Assembly: GCF_030386795.1 (NCBI RefSeq)
Contig: NZ_JANUQM010000008.1
Span: forward strand, 62,001 to 126,000
Length of the DNA: 64,000 nucleotides
Reading direction: 5' to 3'
Source: Streptomyces sp. S.PNR 29
Lineage (GTDB): Bacteria > Actinomycetota > Actinomycetes > Streptomycetales > Streptomycetaceae
In this document: positions 50,857 to 59,025 of the stretch, piece by piece
Layout of the letters: each line of letters begins with the position of its first letter
How positions within the stretch are numbered: the first letter of the stretch is position 1
Notes under the pieces: generated by a model
What the model saw: the letters and a program-made list of their open reading frames with translations, nothing else
Database searches by the model: none
Told to the model about the DNA's origin: nothing
Program-made: the position numbers and the translations under genes

Positions 50857-50887
50857 ACGCTATGAAGTGGAGCGCGCTCGAAGTCAA
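50857..50887 (-). promoter_or_regulatory. MerR-type promoter with 19-bp spacer
   Basis: On the minus strand: -35 TTGACT (50887-50882), a 19-bp spacer containing the palindrome GAGCGCGCTC (50870-50879), and -10 TAGCGT (50862-50857). An over-long 19-bp spacer with a dyad inside is the hallmark of promoters activated by MerR-family regulators. The start codon lies 8 bp after the -10. Confidence 0.65.
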
Positions 50888-50913
50888 GCGGCGCGGGCAG
50901 CAGGCAGAAGAAA

Positions 50914-50945
50914 GCCCCGACCGGACGGGGGATTCCGGTCGGGGC
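50914..50945 (-). terminator. Strong hairpin downstream of the second FUSC gene
   Basis: GCCCCGACCGGA (50914-50925) and TCCGGTCGGGGC (50934-50945), a perfect 12-bp stem with an 8-base loop, between the FUSC gene (stop 51133) and the SDR promoter. Probably terminates the leftward FUSC transcript before the MerR-type promoter. Confidence 0.6.
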
Positions 50946-51001
50946 GGCTCGGTGGTGGATACGGATGGCGGTCGCCTCTCGGCGAAAGGCTCCACAGGGC
51001 T

Positions 51002-51136
51002 TCAGCCGAACGATCGTCCCTGTGGGCAAAAGGTGAGGCCCGGGGACACTGTCCCATCCGTACCCACGGTCAGTTCAACGGGCAACCGCCTTTGGGTGTT
51101 CCGCTCTCCGGCACCTTTTGAGGTGATCCGCGTCAC
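51002..51136 (-). CDS. Possible 44-residue small ORF coupled to the FUSC gene
   Basis: The GTG at 51136 overlaps the stop codon of the FUSC gene in a GTGA arrangement and opens a 44-codon frame (start VTRITSKGAGERNT, end LTFCPQGRSFG) that closes 57 bp before the hairpin terminator. Third-position GC is lower than in real genes nearby and no domain is recognised. Coupling geometry argues for it, codon use against. Confidence 0.25.
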   Translation of the reverse strand: MTRITSKGAGERNTQRRLPVELTVGTDGTVSPGLTFCPQGRSFG

Positions 51137-52332
51137 CGTTCCGTCGCGTCGGGAAAGGTCTCGGCCCACAGATTCTCCGCCTGCAGCAACAGGGTGCCCA
51201 GGACCGTCGTCCGCGAGGCCTCCTGCCGGGCGTGCTCCAGCAGCCCCTCCTGCAACTGCCGGTGCAACTCCTCCATCGTCTCCGCGGTCCGGCCGTCGGG
51301 GCATGGGCCCGCGTGTCCGTCCAGCAGGCGGCGGCTCTCCGCGTGACAGGCATCCCCGATCAGCTCCAGCAGGCGCGCGTACGAGCGCAGCACCGGCCCC
51401 TCGGGCGGGGCGGGCGTCCGGCGTTCGTCGGCGGCCACCGTGAGCGTCCGGGTCAGTTCGGTGATGTGCCCGGTGACGCGGCTGAAACGTTCGTCCTCCT
51501 CCTGGGGCGGGATGGCCGGCGGAACCCGGTGCAGGGCGCGCAGCGGACCGTACGTCAGACGCAGGCTCTCCCGGCTCCAGGCGCGGGCCGAGCGCAGTGC
51601 TTCGAGATGGCGTTGCAGCCGCGTCGCGGCGCTCGACCAGCCGGCGGCGGTCTGCGCGTCCCACTCGGGCGCCCGCAGGTCCCCGGCGATGGTGTGCAGG
51701 ATGTCGCCCGCCTCCCGGGCGAGTTCCCCGAGGTTCTCCCGTACGTCCCGCAGATGGATCGGCGGCAGTATGAACGCGTTGACGGCGACGCCGATGATCG
51801 CGCCGAGCGCCGCCTGCCCCACCCGGTGGCCGACCGCGGATGCGGAGACGGTGCCCGCGGCGAGCGTGAAGATGGCCGTGGTCGCCGCATAGATGCCCTG
51901 GTCGCCGAAGCGGGGCCAGTTGGCGAGCAGCATCAGCACCGGTACGGACAGGGCCAGAGCGACCGTGGTGTCGCCGGTGAGCAGCTGCGCCGCCGACGCC
52001 AGCAGCGTCCCCGCGCAGATCGCCGCGAACTGCCGCGCGGCCCGCACCAGTGAGCTGTAGACGGTGGCCTGCACCAGTACCACCGCCACCCAGGGCGCCA
52101 TCATCGCCAGAGGGTCGTTGAGCCAGTTGCGCGCCACGAGCCAGGCCAGCAGCGCCGCCAGCGCGGCCTTCAGCGACTGGACGACCAGATCGCGCTCCCG
52201 GCCCGGCCCCTGCCACGCGGCCCGCGCGGCCCGCCGGACAGCCTGCGCCTCCCGCCTTGCCGCATCCTGCAGATGTACACGCCGGCCTGCGGGGCGTGTC
52301 CGCTGTTGTACCGCATCCGTCACACGGGTCAT
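51133..52332 (-). CDS. FUSC-family membrane protein (aromatic acid exporter-like) 2
   Basis: 399 residues. A basic amphipathic N-terminus precedes about six transmembrane helices (SLKAALAALLAWLVARNWL, MMAPWVAVVLVQATVYSSL, VPVLMLLANWPRFGDQGIYA, AIIGVAVNAFILPPIHL), followed by a helical cytoplasmic half. Same FUSC architecture as the protein at 37140, but the sequences differ clearly. Proposed role in exporting aromatic acids or similar toxic anions. It lies upstream of the SDR gene and downstream of the HAD gene, all on the minus strand. Confidence 0.85.
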   Translation of the reverse strand: MTRVTDAVQQRTRPAGRRVHLQDAARREAQAVRRAARAAWQGPGRERDLVVQSLKAALAALLAWLVARNWLNDPLAMMAPWVAVVLVQATVYSSLVRAARQFAAICAGTLLASAAQLLTGDTTVALALSVPVLMLLANWPRFGDQGIYAATTAIFTLAAGTVSASAVGHRVGQAALGAIIGVAVNAFILPPIHLRDVRENLGELAREAGDILHTIAGDLRAPEWDAQTAAGWSSAATRLQRHLEALRSARAWSRESLRLTYGPLRALHRVPPAIPPQEEDERFSRVTGHITELTRTLTVAADERRTPAPPEGPVLRSYARLLELIGDACHAESRRLLDGHAGPCPDGRTAETMEELHRQLQEGLLEHARQEASRTTVLGTLLLQAENLWAETFPDATER

Positions 52333-52362
52333 TCGCTGTGGGTATCCGCGTTACCGCGCGTC

Positions 52363-53034
52363 TCACCCCAGGACACGGTCCGTCAGCGGGCTGACCGCCA
52401 GGGATGCCAGCAGGTCGGCGGGGTCGTCGTAGACGGCGTCGGCTCCGGCCTGCTCCAGGTCGGCGCGGGGGATGCCGCCGCACAGGACGCCGACGCAGCG
52501 CACCCCGGCGGCGCTGCCCGCGCGCATGTCCCACACCGTGTCACCGACGAACACCGCCCGCTCGGCCGGCACCCCGGCCAGCTCCAGGGCGTGTTCCACC
52601 GGCTCGGGCGCGGGCTTGCCCTCGTCGACGTCGTCCGCGCTCGCCGTCGCGGTGATGGCGTCGTCCGCGCCGATCGCCCGGCGCAGCGCGCTCAGTTCCG
52701 CGCCGCCCGCGGAGGTGGCGAGCACCACCTTCCAGCCGTCGCCGTGCAGTCGCCGCAGCAGGTCCCCGGCGTCCGGCAGTGGGGGCAGCCGGTCGAAGTA
52801 CTGTCCGTACAGCGCCTTGTGGGCGGCGCTCAGTTCGCCGTCCCGGTCCTTGTCCCGGTCGTCGCCGAGCAGATGCGCGATGAGATCCGTCGAGGCGAGG
52901 CCGACGGCCCGGTGGATGGCGTGCATCGGCACCCGGTGGCCCGCCTGGCGGAAGGCCTCCCACCAGGTCGCCACATGCAGATGGTTGGTGTCGACGAGGG
53001 TCCCGTCGACGTCGAACACGGCCGCCCGTTCCAT
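52363..53034 (-). CDS. HAD-family phosphatase (PGP-like)
   Basis: 223-residue haloacid dehalogenase hydrolase. Motif I DVDGTLVDT (8-16), motif II VLATSAG, motif III Lys in DEGKPAPEP, motif IV FVGDTVWDMRAG. The helical cap between ~15 and 85 fits the phosphoglycolate-phosphatase/beta-phosphoglucomutase subgroup. Substrate not predictable. Preceded on the same strand by the PHP gene at 37 bp distance, so they may be cotranscribed. Confidence 0.9.
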   Translation of the reverse strand: MERAAVFDVDGTLVDTNHLHVATWWEAFRQAGHRVPMHAIHRAVGLASTDLIAHLLGDDRDKDRDGELSAAHKALYGQYFDRLPPLPDAGDLLRRLHGDGWKVVLATSAGGAELSALRRAIGADDAITATASADDVDEGKPAPEPVEHALELAGVPAERAVFVGDTVWDMRAGSAAGVRCVGVLCGGIPRADLEQAGADAVYDDPADLLASLAVSPLTDRVLG

Positions 53035-53071
53035 TCACCCTTCCTTTCTCGCTCGCCGCGCGGGTACCACG

Positions 53072-54109
53072 TCAGGCGCCCGCCACTCGGGACGGCGTAC
53101 GGCGCTCCCGGGCCCAGGCCAGCAGCTCCTCCCTCGACCAGGTGGTGACCACCCGCTCGGCGGGCACCCCGCACTCCTCCGCCCGGGCGCACCCGTTGAT
53201 CTGCCAGTCCAGCTGGCCCGGCGCGTGCGCATCGGTGTCGATCGAGAACAGCACGCCCGCCTCCACGGCCCGGCGCAGCAGCCGGCGCGGCGGGTCGAGC
53301 CGCTCGGGCCGGCTGTTGATCTCCAGGGCCGTGCCCGTCTCCGCGCACGCCGCGAACACCTCGTCCGCGTCGAACTGCGATTCCGGCCGGCCCCGCCCGG
53401 TCAGCAGCCGCCCGGTGCAGTGCCCGAGGACGTCGGTGTGCGGATTGCGGACGGCGGTCACCATACGGCGGGTCATCGAGCGGGCGTCCATCCGGAGCTT
53501 GGAGTGCACCGACGCCACCACGACGTCGACCCGTCCCAGCAGCTCCGGTTCCTGGTCGAGGGAGCCGTCCTCAAGGATGTCGCACTCGATGCCCGTCAGC
53601 AGCCGGAACGGCGCCCAGGTCTCGTTGAGCCCCGCCACCACCTTCAGCTGCTCGCGCAGCCTCTCGGGCGACAGGCCCCGGGCCACCGTCAGCCGCGGCG
53701 AGTGGTCGGTCAGCACCGCCCACTCGTGGCCGAGCCGTGCCGCCGCCCGCCCCATCTCCTCGATCGGGCTGCCGCCGTCCGACCAGTCCGAATGCAGATG
53801 GCAGTCCCCGCGCAGCAGCGCCCGCAGCCGCTCACCGGGCCGGGCCGAAGGGGTGCCCGCCTCGCTCTCCAGCTTCCGCAGATACTCGGGCACCGTCCCG
53901 GCCAGCGCCTCACGCACCACCTGCGCCGTCTTCGGCCCGACGCCCTTGAGCGACTCCAGCGACCCGGCCGCCGCCCGCTCGCGTACCTCGTCCTCGGAAA
54001 GCTCCGACAGCACCCGGGCGGCGGTGCGGAAAGCGCGGACGCGGTACGTCGGCGCCAGGGACCGCTCCAGCAGGAAGGCGATCCGGTCCAGTGCCTCGAC
54101 GGGATCCAT
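53072..54109 (-). CDS. Helix-hairpin-helix PHP-domain protein (PolX C-terminal-like)
   Basis: 345 residues. Residues 1-80 resemble the DNA-polymerase-beta 8-kDa and HhH region (ERSLAPTYRVRAFRTAARVL, LESLKGVGPKTAQVV). From 101 a PHP phosphoesterase domain follows: CHLHSDWSDGG (103-113), LTDHSPRLTVARGL, GIECDILEDGSLD, VVASVHSKLRM, DVLGHCTGR, SIDTDAHAPGQLD. These supply the three-metal site of bacterial PolX. The polymerase palm is missing, so it may be a stand-alone DNA 3'-end or phosphate-processing enzyme. ATG at 54109. Confidence 0.87.
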   Translation of the reverse strand: MDPVEALDRIAFLLERSLAPTYRVRAFRTAARVLSELSEDEVRERAAAGSLESLKGVGPKTAQVVREALAGTVPEYLRKLESEAGTPSARPGERLRALLRGDCHLHSDWSDGGSPIEEMGRAAARLGHEWAVLTDHSPRLTVARGLSPERLREQLKVVAGLNETWAPFRLLTGIECDILEDGSLDQEPELLGRVDVVVASVHSKLRMDARSMTRRMVTAVRNPHTDVLGHCTGRLLTGRGRPESQFDADEVFAACAETGTALEINSRPERLDPPRRLLRRAVEAGVLFSIDTDAHAPGQLDWQINGCARAEECGVPAERVVTTWSREELLAWARERRTPSRVAGA

Positions 54110-54227
54110 GGCATCCAGGGTTCCCCAGGGCCCCGGGGGCCGCACGACGGGGGAGGCGGTTTGCCCGGAACGTACCCGGGTACTGCGATGCGTCATCGCG
54201 AGCCCCGCGCCGACGAGGAGGCCTGTC

Positions 54228-55037
54228 ATGTCCGCCCCCACCGCATCCCGCAGCAAGGTGGCTCTGATCACCGGTGCCGACTCCGGCATCGGAAAGGCCA
54301 CCGCCGTACGGCTGGCCCGGGCGGGGATGGACGTCGGCATCACCTGGCACCGTGATCTGAAGGGCGCCGAGAACACCGCCGAGGAGGTGCGCGCCCACGG
54401 GCAGCGGGCCGCCGTGGCCCAGATGGACCTCACCCGCCTGCCGACCGCCGCGGGCACGGTGGACGAGCTGTGCGACCGGCTCGGCCGCCTCGACGTGCTG
54501 GTCAACAACGCCGGTACGGGCACCATGACGCCCTTCCTCGACCTGGAGCCCGACACCGTGCGCGAGGTCCTGGACGTCGACCTGATGGGTCCCTTCCTGT
54601 GCGGGCAGAAGGCGGCGCGGCACATGATCCGGCAGGGCGACGGCGGCCGGATCGTCAACGTGACCTCCGTCCACGAGCACCAGCCGCGAGTCGGAGCCGC
54701 CCCGTACTGCGCGGCCAAGGGCGGTCTCGGCCTGCTCACCCAGGTCATGGCCCTGGAACTCGCCGAGCACGGCATCACCGTCAACGCGGTCGCGCCCGGC
54801 GAGATCGCCACCCCGATGACCGGCCAGGAGGACACCGATCCGCACACCGAGAGCCGCCCCGGCGTCCCCCTCGGGCGCCCCGGAGACGCCCGCGAGGTCG
54901 CCGCGGTGATCGCCTTCCTGGCGAGCGACGACGCCTCGTACGTCACCGGCGCCTCCTGGAGCGTGGACGGCGGCATGCTCCGCATGGGACCGCAGGCCGG
55001 GTCGCACCTGACGAGCGACGACTGGCGGCGTCCCTGA
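54228..55037 (+). CDS. Short-chain dehydrogenase/reductase (classical)
   Basis: 269 residues, classical SDR: TGADSGIGKATAVRLA (15-30), LDVLVNNAGTG, IVNVTSVHEHQP, catalytic YxxxK as YCAAK, and AVAPGEIATPM. The sequence resembles glucose-1-dehydrogenase or 3-oxoacyl-ACP reductase-like SDRs of the stress-related YhdF/YghA group. GAGGAGG lies 7 bases upstream of the ATG. Divergent from the PHP gene. Confidence 0.9.
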   Translation: MSAPTASRSKVALITGADSGIGKATAVRLARAGMDVGITWHRDLKGAENTAEEVRAHGQRAAVAQMDLTRLPTAAGTVDELCDRLGRLDVLVNNAGTGTMTPFLDLEPDTVREVLDVDLMGPFLCGQKAARHMIRQGDGGRIVNVTSVHEHQPRVGAAPYCAAKGGLGLLTQVMALELAEHGITVNAVAPGEIATPMTGQEDTDPHTESRPGVPLGRPGDAREVAAVIAFLASDDASYVTGASWSVDGGMLRMGPQAGSHLTSDDWRRP

Positions 55038-55250
55038 GCGGCCGCCGCACGACCGCGCAGCAGCTCCTCCGCCACGGCCTGCGGCTGCACCGACCCGGGT
55101 CGTACCGCCGCCTGGCGCCCGATGACGCCGGGCCGGGCGGCCCTGAGCCGGTCCGGGGCACCACCGGCGCCGTACGCCTGCCGACGTCGGCTCGTCCGCA
55201 CCGGATGACGGCACCGGATACGGCCCGCTCGCTACTGGCGGGTTCCGCTC

Positions 55251-55262
55251 TACGCTCTACAT
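55251..55262 (+). promoter_or_regulatory. -10 element just upstream of the 76-residue gene
   Basis: TACGCT at 55251-55256 fits TAnnnT, 6 bp before the ATG at 55263. No ribosome site exists between them, which suggests a leaderless transcript. No clear -35. Confidence 0.35.
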
Positions 55263-55493
55263 ATGACCGAAAGCCTGCATATCGCCCATCCGCGGATCAT
55301 GGTGCTGGGGGTCCAGCCGGGCACGCCGCCGTTCCGCATTGTGGAGATCGACGGCCAGCTGGTCGGTGAGGCGGAATCGATCACCGACGTGCTGCGGGCC
55401 GCCGCCGCGTTCGGTATCACGGTCCACGACCTGGACGACCCGGACGTCGTCTGCTGGGTGGGCGGGGACAAGTACACCTGGACGCCGCACTAG
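55263..55493 (+). CDS. Small conserved-looking protein, function unknown
   Basis: 76 residues, mixed alpha/beta: PRIMVLGVQPGTPPFRIVEIDGQ, then VGEAESITDVLRAAAAFGITVHDLDDPDVVCWVGGDKYTW. It has the compact hydrophobic pattern of a folded domain and typical codon use, so it is probably real. No family recognised; the layout (strand, strand, helix, strand) would suit a small ligand-binding or antitoxin-like protein. No ribosome site; likely leaderless. Confidence 0.65.
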   Translation: MTESLHIAHPRIMVLGVQPGTPPFRIVEIDGQLVGEAESITDVLRAAAAFGITVHDLDDPDVVCWVGGDKYTWTPH

Positions 55494-55556
55494 ATGATCG
55501 ACTTCTTGTGCCGGCTGTGGTCGGTGCGTCGCCATGAGCACGGAGTCGCCGTTGCC

Positions 55557-56186
55557 CTATCCCATGTGCCGCTCCACGGAGGGCCGATCCGTCGGGTGGA
55601 GTTCGTGCCAGAGGGCGCCGAATCCTGCGGGGTCCTGCCTGATCAGTTCGGCGAGGTGGTGGACGAAGTTCACCTCGGCCTCAAGTACCGCCAGCTCGTA
55701 TTCGTGTTCGATGACGAAGATCCGGTCCACTCCCTTGGCGGGGGCGGCGTCGAGCCGGGCGCGGATCTCGCGTGTCCGTTCGGTCAGCGCTTGCAGCCGC
55801 TGGTCGAGCAGGGCGGGCACCTCGCTCGGGGACAGCACCGCGATCAGTGCCAGCGCGGCCTGGAAGCGGGGGTATTCCTTGACCGGGGCGGAGACCAGGT
55901 CGCGCATCCGGGTCCGGAGTTCGGCCTTCCCGGTCTCGGTGAGGGCGTAGGTGGTGCGCTCGGGGCGGCGGCCTTCGCGTGAGGTGTCCTGCGGAGTGAC
56001 GTAGCCGTCCCTGTGCAGCTGGTCGACGACCATGTACAGCGAGCTGTTGCGGTACTTGATGCTCTGTTGCAGGTTCCTTTCCCTCAGAAGCCTGCCGATC
56101 TCGTAGGGGTGCATGGGCCGCTGGACCAGGAAGGCCAGCACGGCAAGCGCCAGCGGATTGCTCACCTTGCGGCGTTCCTGGTCCAT
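55557..56186 (-). CDS. PadR-family transcriptional regulator
   Basis: 209 residues. PadR winged helix at the N-terminus (LALAVLAFLVQRPMHPYEIGRLLRER, SSLYMVVDQLHRDGYVT, RRPERTTYALTETGK), followed by a C-terminal helical dimerisation domain of the Vir-like type. PadR is the classic repressor of the phenolic acid decarboxylase gene padC, which lies 3.5 kb away. Here the PadR gene is closest to the Tat protein and ferredoxin-reductase genes on the same strand. GTG at 56165 (VSNPLAL) is an alternative start. Confidence 0.9.
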   Translation of the reverse strand: MDQERRKVSNPLALAVLAFLVQRPMHPYEIGRLLRERNLQQSIKYRNSSLYMVVDQLHRDGYVTPQDTSREGRRPERTTYALTETGKAELRTRMRDLVSAPVKEYPRFQAALALIAVLSPSEVPALLDQRLQALTERTREIRARLDAAPAKGVDRIFVIEHEYELAVLEAEVNFVHHLAELIRQDPAGFGALWHELHPTDRPSVERHMG

Positions 56187-56249
56187 GGCTCCGTCCCCGT
56201 GGTCCTGCTGTCCTCGGTCCTCATCCGCCTCGGAGGTTCGCTGTCCGAG

Positions 56250-56262
56250 TCGGAGAGTCCGA
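56250..56262. promoter_or_regulatory. Inverted repeat TCGGA-GAG-TCCGA upstream of padR
   Basis: Perfect 5-bp arms around a 3-base centre, 64 bp upstream of the PadR start, with TTGAAT on its right-hand side. A plausible autoregulatory operator. Confidence 0.4.
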
Positions 56263-56317
56263 TTGAATCACCGCACGCGCAGCGCAGGCACCGGCAGGTC
56301 GGGTTGATCCAGTGCCG

Positions 56318-56848
56318 TCACTCGCCCTGGGGCAGGGTCAGGCCGAATCGGGTGGCCCTGACCTCGACGTCGACTGTGAGCAGGACGTTGCCGTCGAGGT
56401 CGATGCCCTTGCCCACGCCGTGCGAGACGAGGGTGTCCCCGGTCAGCTCGGCCTCGTGCAGGGCCCGTACTTCTCCCTCGTAGGCATGGGGGAGCCCGTG
56501 GATGTCCACGGGCAGGACCTGCCACAGTCCGAACCTGACCCGCGTGTCGCCCCGGCCCTCCCATCGGCCTACGGCGACGTGGATGCCGTCGGTGAAGGCG
56601 GTGAACATGCCTCCGGGGTGGAACGCCAGCAGGGTCTGTTCGATCTCACCGTCGGAGCGGCTGACCGTGCCCCGCCAGGTGCCCAGTACCGGATGGGTGA
56701 ACAGGCGGCGCAGCGCCTCGTCGGCCTGTCCGGGAGCGGCTGCGGCGGGCCCGGCCTCCCAGGGGCCTGCGACGCCCGCGGCGGTCAGTCCGGTCGCAGC
56801 GACGGTGGCCCGTCCGAGCAGCCCTCGTCGGCTGGGATGGTCATTCAT
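56318..56848 (-). CDS. Small Tat-exported protein, function unknown
   Basis: 176 residues. Tat signal SRRGLLGRATVAATGLTAAGVAG and processing site AAAA near 38, then a domain of about 135 residues resembling SnoaL-free lipocalin-like strands: GTWRGTVSRSDGEIEQTLLAFHPGGMFTAFTDG, GRWEGRGDTRVRFGLWQVL, AYEGEVRALHEAELTGDTLVSHGVGKGIDLDGN. The GxW and xxTFHPGGxF patterns are seen in Streptomyces Tat proteins of unknown role. Probably in the same unit as the ferredoxin-reductase fusion, 63 bp downstream of it. Confidence 0.72.
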   Translation of the reverse strand: MNDHPSRRGLLGRATVAATGLTAAGVAGPWEAGPAAAAPGQADEALRRLFTHPVLGTWRGTVSRSDGEIEQTLLAFHPGGMFTAFTDGIHVAVGRWEGRGDTRVRFGLWQVLPVDIHGLPHAYEGEVRALHEAELTGDTLVSHGVGKGIDLDGNVLLTVDVEVRATRFGLTLPQGE

Positions 56849-56911
56849 GTTCGTCTCCCCTGTGTTCTCTTGCCTTGCCCTCTGCGGGCGGTGCCGTGGT
56901 GTGCCGGGATG

Positions 56912-58777
56912 TCAGGCGTCGAGCACGATGCGGTCGCTGTGGGAGCGGGAGACGCACGGGTAGATGATGTCGGTCCGCTCCCGCTCGTCGGGCTGCAGGA
57001 CGTCGTCGCGGTGGTCCGGCACACCGCTGAGCACCCGGGTCGCGCAGCTGCCGCAGATCCCCTCCTCGCACGAACGGTCGACTGTGGGATCGACCTCCTG
57101 GAGGGCGCTGAGCAGGCTCCGGCCGGCGGGCACGCGCACGACGCGGCCGCTGCGCGCGAGTTCGGCCTCGAAGGGCCCGTCGCTCGCACCGCCTGTACCG
57201 CCCGCGCGCCCGCCGGCGGCGAACCGCTCGACGCGGAGCGTGCCGTGCGGGCAGGCGACCGGCATCGCCGCCGTCACCGCGTCGATGAGCCCCTCCGGCC
57301 CGCAGCAGTACACCGTGGCGCCCGCGGGCGCGTCCCGCAGGAGAGCGGTCAGGTCCGGGCGGGCGTGGGTGTCGGACGGCAGCAGCGTGACGCGGTTGCC
57401 GTACTGCTCGGTCAGCGCGTCGGTGAAGGCCATCCGGTCCAGGGACCGCCCGCGGTACACGAGCCGCCAGTCCGCGCCGGACGCGTCCAGGCGGTGCACC
57501 ATGGACAGGAAGGGGACGATGCCGATGCCACCGGCGATGAAAAGCTGGGCGGGAGCGTCCACCAGGGGGAAGTTGTTGCGCGGGCCGCGGACCGCGAGGC
57601 GCGCGCCGACGGCCAGCCCATGGATCTCGGCCGAACCGCCGCGCCCGTTCTCTTCGCGCAGCACCGCGATCCGGTAGGCGTCGGGACCGCCCGGGCCGTC
57701 CGGATCACCCGGATCGCCGTAGAGCGAGTACTGCCGCACCCTCCCCGACGGCAGCACCACGTCGATGTGCGCGCCCGGCTCCCATGCCGGCAGCCGCTCC
57801 CCCTCGACCGGGTGCAGGGTCAACGCCACGATGTCACGGGCCACTTCGCGTACCTCGGCCACGGTCACCGGGATCTCCCGCGACCGTGCTGCCCGCTGGG
57901 CGGCAAGGAGGCGGCGACCCCGCCTGGTACGGCCGCCCGGCTTGTACAGCGACAGCAGGATGGCCAGAACCAGCTGCAGGAAGGCGAAGCCGAACCCGGC
58001 GGTGACCAGTGCCGGGGTGATGCCGAGCTGCGCGGCCGAGCCGCCCGTCCCAGCCAGCCGCTCGGCCTTCAGCGCGGCCGTCTCCAAGGTGTCGTGCAAC
58101 CAGCCGAACGCCAGGAAAAGGATCAGCACGGAGATCGCGAGCTTGGCCGCGACCCAGCGGTATCGGATCACGCCCCACTGGGAGGTGATGGCCACGCCGA
58201 GGCCCGACAGGGTGGTGGCGAAGTTCAGCCAGCCCAGCAGAGTGACGTCGAAGGTCTCCATCAGCGTGTACGCCCAGGCCACGTACTGGATGTCGTCGCT
58301 GGTCAGTGCGGTGAGGCCGATGGCCGACATCATGAGCGCGACACCGCTCCAGCATGCGGCGGCGATGACGTGCACCACCACCAGGGCCTTCCTGGGGCGT
58401 CCGGTGAGCTGCCCGGCCAGCGAGGCCAGCACGGGCGCGATGGCATACAGCCCGGCCAGGGCAGGCAGATCCCCGATGACGAACGCCTGCACGACGGCCA
58501 GCGCGAGCAGCAGCCACCCCAGGAGCAGGACCAGCCGACGGGACGGGCGGTGGCGGGTCAGCAGCAGTGCGAGCCCGCCGGAGACCACCGAGGACGCGAT
58601 CCACACCGGCGTGCGGGCATCCGGCATCTGCAGCGCGGCCGCCACGAGCGGCGGCGACAGGCCGGCGGCGAGCGTGAGTACGGCGTAGCAGTACAGCGTG
58701 GTCAGCGCGCCCCTGCCACCCATGGGCGGTCCCAACCGCCGCGGGGAGGAACGAGCCCCCCGTATCCCGAGCCCCAT
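56912..58777 (-). CDS. Membrane protein fused to a phthalate-dioxygenase-reductase-type module
   Basis: 621 residues in two parts. Residues ~20-275 hold about seven transmembrane helices of a DUF2269-like integral membrane domain (VVVHVIAAACWSGVALMMSAIGL, VAAKLAISVLILFLAFGWLHD). Residues ~300-621 form a PDR/VanB-type reductase: flavin motif RQYSLYGDPGD (FMN type), nucleotide site FIAGGIGIVPFLSMV, and a C-terminal plant-type [2Fe-2S] domain with Cys570, 575, 578 and 608. It could pass electrons from NAD(P)H across or into the membrane. GAGGAGG precedes the ATG, and a 16-bp palindrome lies 37 bp upstream. Partner unknown. Confidence 0.82.
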   Translation of the reverse strand: MGLGIRGARSSPRRLGPPMGGRGALTTLYCYAVLTLAAGLSPPLVAAALQMPDARTPVWIASSVVSGGLALLLTRHRPSRRLVLLLGWLLLALAVVQAFVIGDLPALAGLYAIAPVLASLAGQLTGRPRKALVVVHVIAAACWSGVALMMSAIGLTALTSDDIQYVAWAYTLMETFDVTLLGWLNFATTLSGLGVAITSQWGVIRYRWVAAKLAISVLILFLAFGWLHDTLETAALKAERLAGTGGSAAQLGITPALVTAGFGFAFLQLVLAILLSLYKPGGRTRRGRRLLAAQRAARSREIPVTVAEVREVARDIVALTLHPVEGERLPAWEPGAHIDVVLPSGRVRQYSLYGDPGDPDGPGGPDAYRIAVLREENGRGGSAEIHGLAVGARLAVRGPRNNFPLVDAPAQLFIAGGIGIVPFLSMVHRLDASGADWRLVYRGRSLDRMAFTDALTEQYGNRVTLLPSDTHARPDLTALLRDAPAGATVYCCGPEGLIDAVTAAMPVACPHGTLRVERFAAGGRAGGTGGASDGPFEAELARSGRVVRVPAGRSLLSALQEVDPTVDRSCEEGICGSCATRVLSGVPDHRDDVLQPDERERTDIIYPCVSRSHSDRIVLDA

Positions 58778-58813
58778 CCGGGTCCTCCTCGTCAGTCAAT
58801 ACCCGGTTCTGAA

Positions 58814-58829
58814 TAGCCGACATCGGCTA
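58814..58829. promoter_or_regulatory. 16-bp perfect palindrome upstream of the membrane-reductase gene
   Basis: TAGCCGACATCGGCTA, 7-bp arms with a 2-base centre, 37 bp before the start of the fusion gene. Likely an operator for the PadR encoded in the same unit or for the upstream MarR. The rest of 58778-59025 shows no gene. Confidence 0.6.
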
Positions 58830-59025
58830 ATGACGAGTGTGTGAACCACGGACCCCGGCGATCCATAGGGGATCCCCCGGACGCGCCCCTGACGCGTCCC
58901 TGACTCACCCCCGAACCCGCACTGGACCGAGCGGGGGATGGCGGGGCTCGGAGGGCGGACGGCCCGGCAGGCGTGCAGGTGGCGCCACGGACTGGCGCAT
59001 ACCTACCGCACCGGGTCGGCCTCGG

